This document shows positions 9,448 through 11,706 of a stretch of 11,706 nt of DNA, piece by piece. The DNA lies in the NCBI GenBank assembly GCA_955651735.1, contig CATPAM010000472.1, positions 1 to 11,706 on the forward strand, written 5' to 3'. The translations under genes and the position numbers were made by a program. Numbering within the stretch: position 1 is the first letter of the stretch; each line of letters starts with the position of its first letter. Under the pieces are notes generated by a model. It had not been told where the DNA came from, made no database searches, and saw only the letters and a program-made list of their open reading frames with translations. The DNA is from Candidatus Acidiferrales bacterium (GTDB lineage Bacteria > Acidobacteriota > Terriglobia > Acidiferrales > UBA7541).

Positions 9448-10859
9448 TCCCAACTCTTTTCGCCAGCCTTGCACAAATTTCTCGGACGCCGGAACGTTGG
9501 CACCGCCATAAACCCTTCGCGGCCTATAGGCTTCAGTTTTTGCGAAAACATCTTTTTCTCGCCGCTCTGCCCACCCTCGCGCTCCTTTGCTTCTTCCCCT
9601 CGGTCTCCGCCGACGAACACCCTTCCCCGCCCGTCGTCCTCGATCTGAATCTGCACGGCGTCGTCGAACCCATCCTCGCAACCTATATCGATGAAGGCAT
9701 CGCGGATGCCGAGCGCCGCCAGGCTGCTTTGATTCTCATCACCATGGACACGCCGGGCGGCCTCAGCGACTCCATGCAGGACATCATCAAGCACATCCTG
9801 GCATCGCGCGTTCCGGTCGCCGTGTACATCACACCCACCGGCGCTCGCGGCGCTTCCGCCGGTTTCTTCATTCTTCTCTCCGCTGATATTGCCGCCATGG
9901 CTCCCGGTACGCATACCGGAGCCGCTTCGCCGGTCATTGCCATCGGCGGATGGCAGTTGCAAGTCGACGAAACCATGAAGCGCAAGATTCTCAACGACGC
10001 TTTGGCCTTCTTGCGCAGCTACGCGGAAAAGCGCGGGCGCAACCCGGCCCTCGCGGAAACCGCGGTCACCGATGCCAAGGCTTTTACCGACAAAGAGGCC
10101 CTCGACGGTAAGATGATCGATCTCGTTGCCCCTACGACCGACGACCTGATTCGGCAGCTCGACGGCCGTCAGATTACGCGCTTTGACGGCAGCAAAATGA
10201 GGCTTTCGCTTGCGAACGCCAAGCTCACGCCGTTTGAATTGTCCGGCCGGCAAAAATTTCTCGCGCGCATCGTGGAGCCGGACGTCTTTTTTGTGCTTCT
10301 GATCATCGGCGTGCTCGGCCTCTACACGGAGTTCACTCACCCCGGCGCAATCGCTCCCGGAGTCATCGGCGGCATCTGTACGGTGTTAGCCCTCTATGCG
10401 ATGCAACTTCTTCCCGTCAACATCGCGGGAGTGCTTCTCATCTTGCTGGCCCTGGCGCTGTTTATCCTGGAAGCGAAATACACCAGCCATGGCGTGCTTC
10501 TTGCCGGCGGTGTAGTGTCCATGTTGCTCGGCGCCATGTTTCTGATTCGCTCGCCGCTAACCGCCGGCGGCGTTAGCCTGGGCGTGGCCGTTGCCGTGAC
10601 GCTGCCCTTTGCCGCGCTCACCGTTTTCTTGATGCGTCTTGTCTTGCGTTCCCGCGCCTGGAAAACGCAAACCGGCCGCGAGGAAATGATCAATGCCCAA
10701 GGAATTGTCGTCACTCCGCTGGCGGACGGCGCCGAAGGCATGATTCGCATTCATGGCGAACTCTGGCGTGCCATATCCAATCAGCCTGTGCCCGAGGGCA
10801 AATCCGTGCGTGTGGTAAAAATGGAAGGCCTGAAGCTTTACGTGGAACCAGTGGCGTAG
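9444..10859 (+). CDS. nfeD: NfeD-family membrane-bound serine protease (long form, NfeD1b type)
   Basis: A 471-residue protein with the three parts of long NfeD proteins. A signal/anchor segment lies at about 37-56, preceded by an unusually long polar stretch. The ClpP-class protease domain (about 62-230) has DTPGG (102-106), GARGASAG with probable nucleophile Ser138, and ETMKRKILNDA with probable general base Lys181, then the family-typical YAEKRGRN. The membrane part has about four transmembrane segments between 278 and 402. A C-terminal OB-fold NfeD domain (about 410-470) includes GMIRIHGELWRA. The archaeal homologue PH1510 uses a Ser-Lys dyad to cut the hydrophobic C-terminus of its stomatin partner. 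Here the slipin gene follows 86 bases downstream, the classical pairing. The start overlaps the preceding TPR gene. Confidence 0.93.
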   Translation: MIPTLFASLAQISRTPERWHRHKPFAAYRLQFLRKHLFLAALPTLALLCFFPSVSADEHPSPPVVLDLNLHGVVEPILATYIDEGIADAERRQAALILITMDTPGGLSDSMQDIIKHILASRVPVAVYITPTGARGASAGFFILLSADIAAMAPGTHTGAASPVIAIGGWQLQVDETMKRKILNDALAFLRSYAEKRGRNPALAETAVTDAKAFTDKEALDGKMIDLVAPTTDDLIRQLDGRQITRFDGSKMRLSLANAKLTPFELSGRQKFLARIVEPDVFFVLLIIGVLGLYTEFTHPGAIAPGVIGGICTVLALYAMQLLPVNIAGVLLILLALALFILEAKYTSHGVLLAGGVVSMLLGAMFLIRSPLTAGGVSLGVAVAVTLPFAALTVFLMRLVLRSRAWKTQTGREEMINAQGIVVTPLADGAEGMIRIHGELWRAISNQPVPEGKSVRVVKMEGLKLYVEPVA

Positions 10860-10935
10860 AAGCCTGCCATTGCCGAGCCGTTTGCGATTTTCAAGACCAA
10901 CTACTGCCAATGAGTTAGATTGATTCGCCCGAGTT

Positions 10936-10941
10936 AGGAGG
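10936..10941 (+). promoter_or_regulatory. Ribosome binding site of the slipin gene
   Basis: A perfect AGGAGG stands 4 bases before the ATG at 10946. It is the strongest ribosome site in the window and sets the start of the slipin gene. The 86 bases between nfeD and this gene contain no convincing promoter or terminator, so read-through from nfeD is likely. Confidence 0.75.
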
Positions 10942-10945
10942 ACAA

Positions 10946-11706
10946 ATGTTCGAGTTCTTCGGTGTAGGTACGCTGGTCATCATCGGCTTCGTGCTCATCT
11001 GGTTCTGGAATTCCCTTTACGTCATCAAAGAGTGGGAGCGCGGCGTGGTCCTCCGCCTCGGCCGAATGATGCCGCAAGCGAAGGGCGCCGGCCTCAACCT
11101 CGTCTTCTGGCCAATCGAAACGCTTACGCGCATGAGCATGCGTATCGAAACGCTCGATGTCCCTCCTCAGGACATCATCACGCGCGACAACATCTCCGTG
11201 AAAGTCAACGCCGTCTGCTATTTCCGCATCGTCGATGCCAATCTCGCGCTCTCCCAGGTGCAAAATTATCAGTATGCGACTTCGCAGCTCGCGCAGACCA
11301 CCATCCGCAGCGTCGTCGGTCAATTCGAACTGGACGAAATCCTCGCCCAGCGCGACAAAGTCAACGCCAAGCTGCAACTCATTCTCGACACCGAAACCGA
11401 GCCCTGGGGCATCAAGGTCAGCAAGGTGGAAGTGAAGCAAGTCGACATCCCCGAGCAGATGCAGCGCGCCATCGCCCGCCAGGCCGAAGCCGAGCGCGAA
11501 CGCCGCGCAAAAATTATTCACGCGGATGGCGAGTTCCAAGCCTCCTCGAAATTGGCCGAAGCTGCCAAGGTTCTCGAAACGCAACGCTCCGCCATCCAGC
11601 TTCGCTATCTGCAGACTCTTACCGAGATAGGTGTCGAGAAGAACACAACGATTGTGTTTCCCCTGCCCATCGATATCATTAACAGTTGGGTGCAATCGTT
11701 AGGGGG
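10946..11706 (+). CDS. Slipin/stomatin-like SPFH (Band 7) protein, 3' truncated
   Basis: The frame runs open from the ATG to the window edge, giving 253 complete codons. An N-terminal membrane segment lies at about 6-25 (GVGTLVIIGFVLIWFW). The SPFH domain begins with the slipin signature YVIKEWERGVVLRLGR (25-40) and continues through DVPPQDIITRDNISVKVNAV (71-90) and IRSVVGQFELDEIL (120-133). A charged coiled-coil follows at about 170-215 (AIARQAEAERERRAKI). Near the edge, NTTIVFPLPIDIINS (233-247) is the hydrophobic C-terminal segment that in the archaeal stomatin PH1511 is the target of the NfeD protease. Slipins form ring-like membrane scaffolds and are typically encoded next to nfeD, as here. 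Only a few C-terminal residues should be missing. Confidence 0.93.
   Translation, partial: MFEFFGVGTLVIIGFVLIWFWNSLYVIKEWERGVVLRLGRMMPQAKGAGLNLVFWPIETLTRMSMRIETLDVPPQDIITRDNISVKVNAVCYFRIVDANLALSQVQNYQYATSQLAQTTIRSVVGQFELDEILAQRDKVNAKLQLILDTETEPWGIKVSKVEVKQVDIPEQMQRAIARQAEAERERRAKIIHADGEFQASSKLAEAAKVLETQRSAIQLRYLQTLTEIGVEKNTTIVFPLPIDIINSWVQSLG

Noticed and set aside
9381..10340. Minus-strand open frame of 319 codons opposite the TPR/nfeD junction
   Set aside because: It is antisense to nfeD with its intact Ser-Lys protease motifs, and its translation has no family resemblance or sensible start context.
10934..11695. Minus-strand open frame of 253 codons opposite the slipin gene
   Set aside because: The plus strand encodes an unmistakable SPFH protein with AGGAGG; the antisense frame is its shadow.

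Overview
The window is a bacterial chromosomal segment of moderately high GC with a dense housekeeping and envelope gene layout. There are no RNA genes, insertion sequences, CRISPR arrays or long repeats that I can see. Gene style suggests an Acidobacteriota-like soil or aquatic bacterium: a secreted protein with a TolB-N-like domain plus TPRs, signal peptides ending in CAQ, a PBP1B-type synthase next to a TPR protein, and a short archaeal/eukaryote-type ProRS. This placement is an inference from gene content, not a marker-based assignment.

Left part (1-3357): a Doc/Fic-family toxin-like gene (58-447) starts directly after the stop codon of a gene cut by the window edge, probably its antitoxin. 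A convergent M20-family metallopeptidase (469-1716, minus strand) follows. Across a short divergent intergenic region with a good sigma70-type promoter comes proS (1918-3357), encoding an archaeal/eukaryote-type prolyl-tRNA synthetase with an intact C-terminal zinc domain and a terminal tyrosine.

Middle and right part (3551-11706): all genes are on the plus strand and all concern the cell envelope. A small single-pass membrane protein (3551-3946, resembling DUF4845) precedes a PBP1B-like bifunctional peptidoglycan synthase (4102-6738), which overlaps a secreted TPR protein (6735-7568) by ATGA. A second unit begins at a promoter with a TACAAT -10 box only 10 bases before the start codon. It holds a secreted TolB-N-like/TPR protein (7729-9447), which overlaps a full-length NfeD-family membrane serine protease (9444-10859) by ATGA. 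A slipin/stomatin-like SPFH protein (10946 to window end, truncated) follows.

How the parts may work together: NfeD and slipin are a known protease/scaffold pair, and both keep the expected functional residues here. The two secreted TPR proteins, one coupled to the PBP and one coupled to NfeD, are plausible extracytoplasmic adaptors linking wall synthesis to membrane quality control. That link is a hypothesis from gene order only. I found no clearly unprecedented system; the most original element is the PBP-TPR / TPR-NfeD-slipin arrangement.
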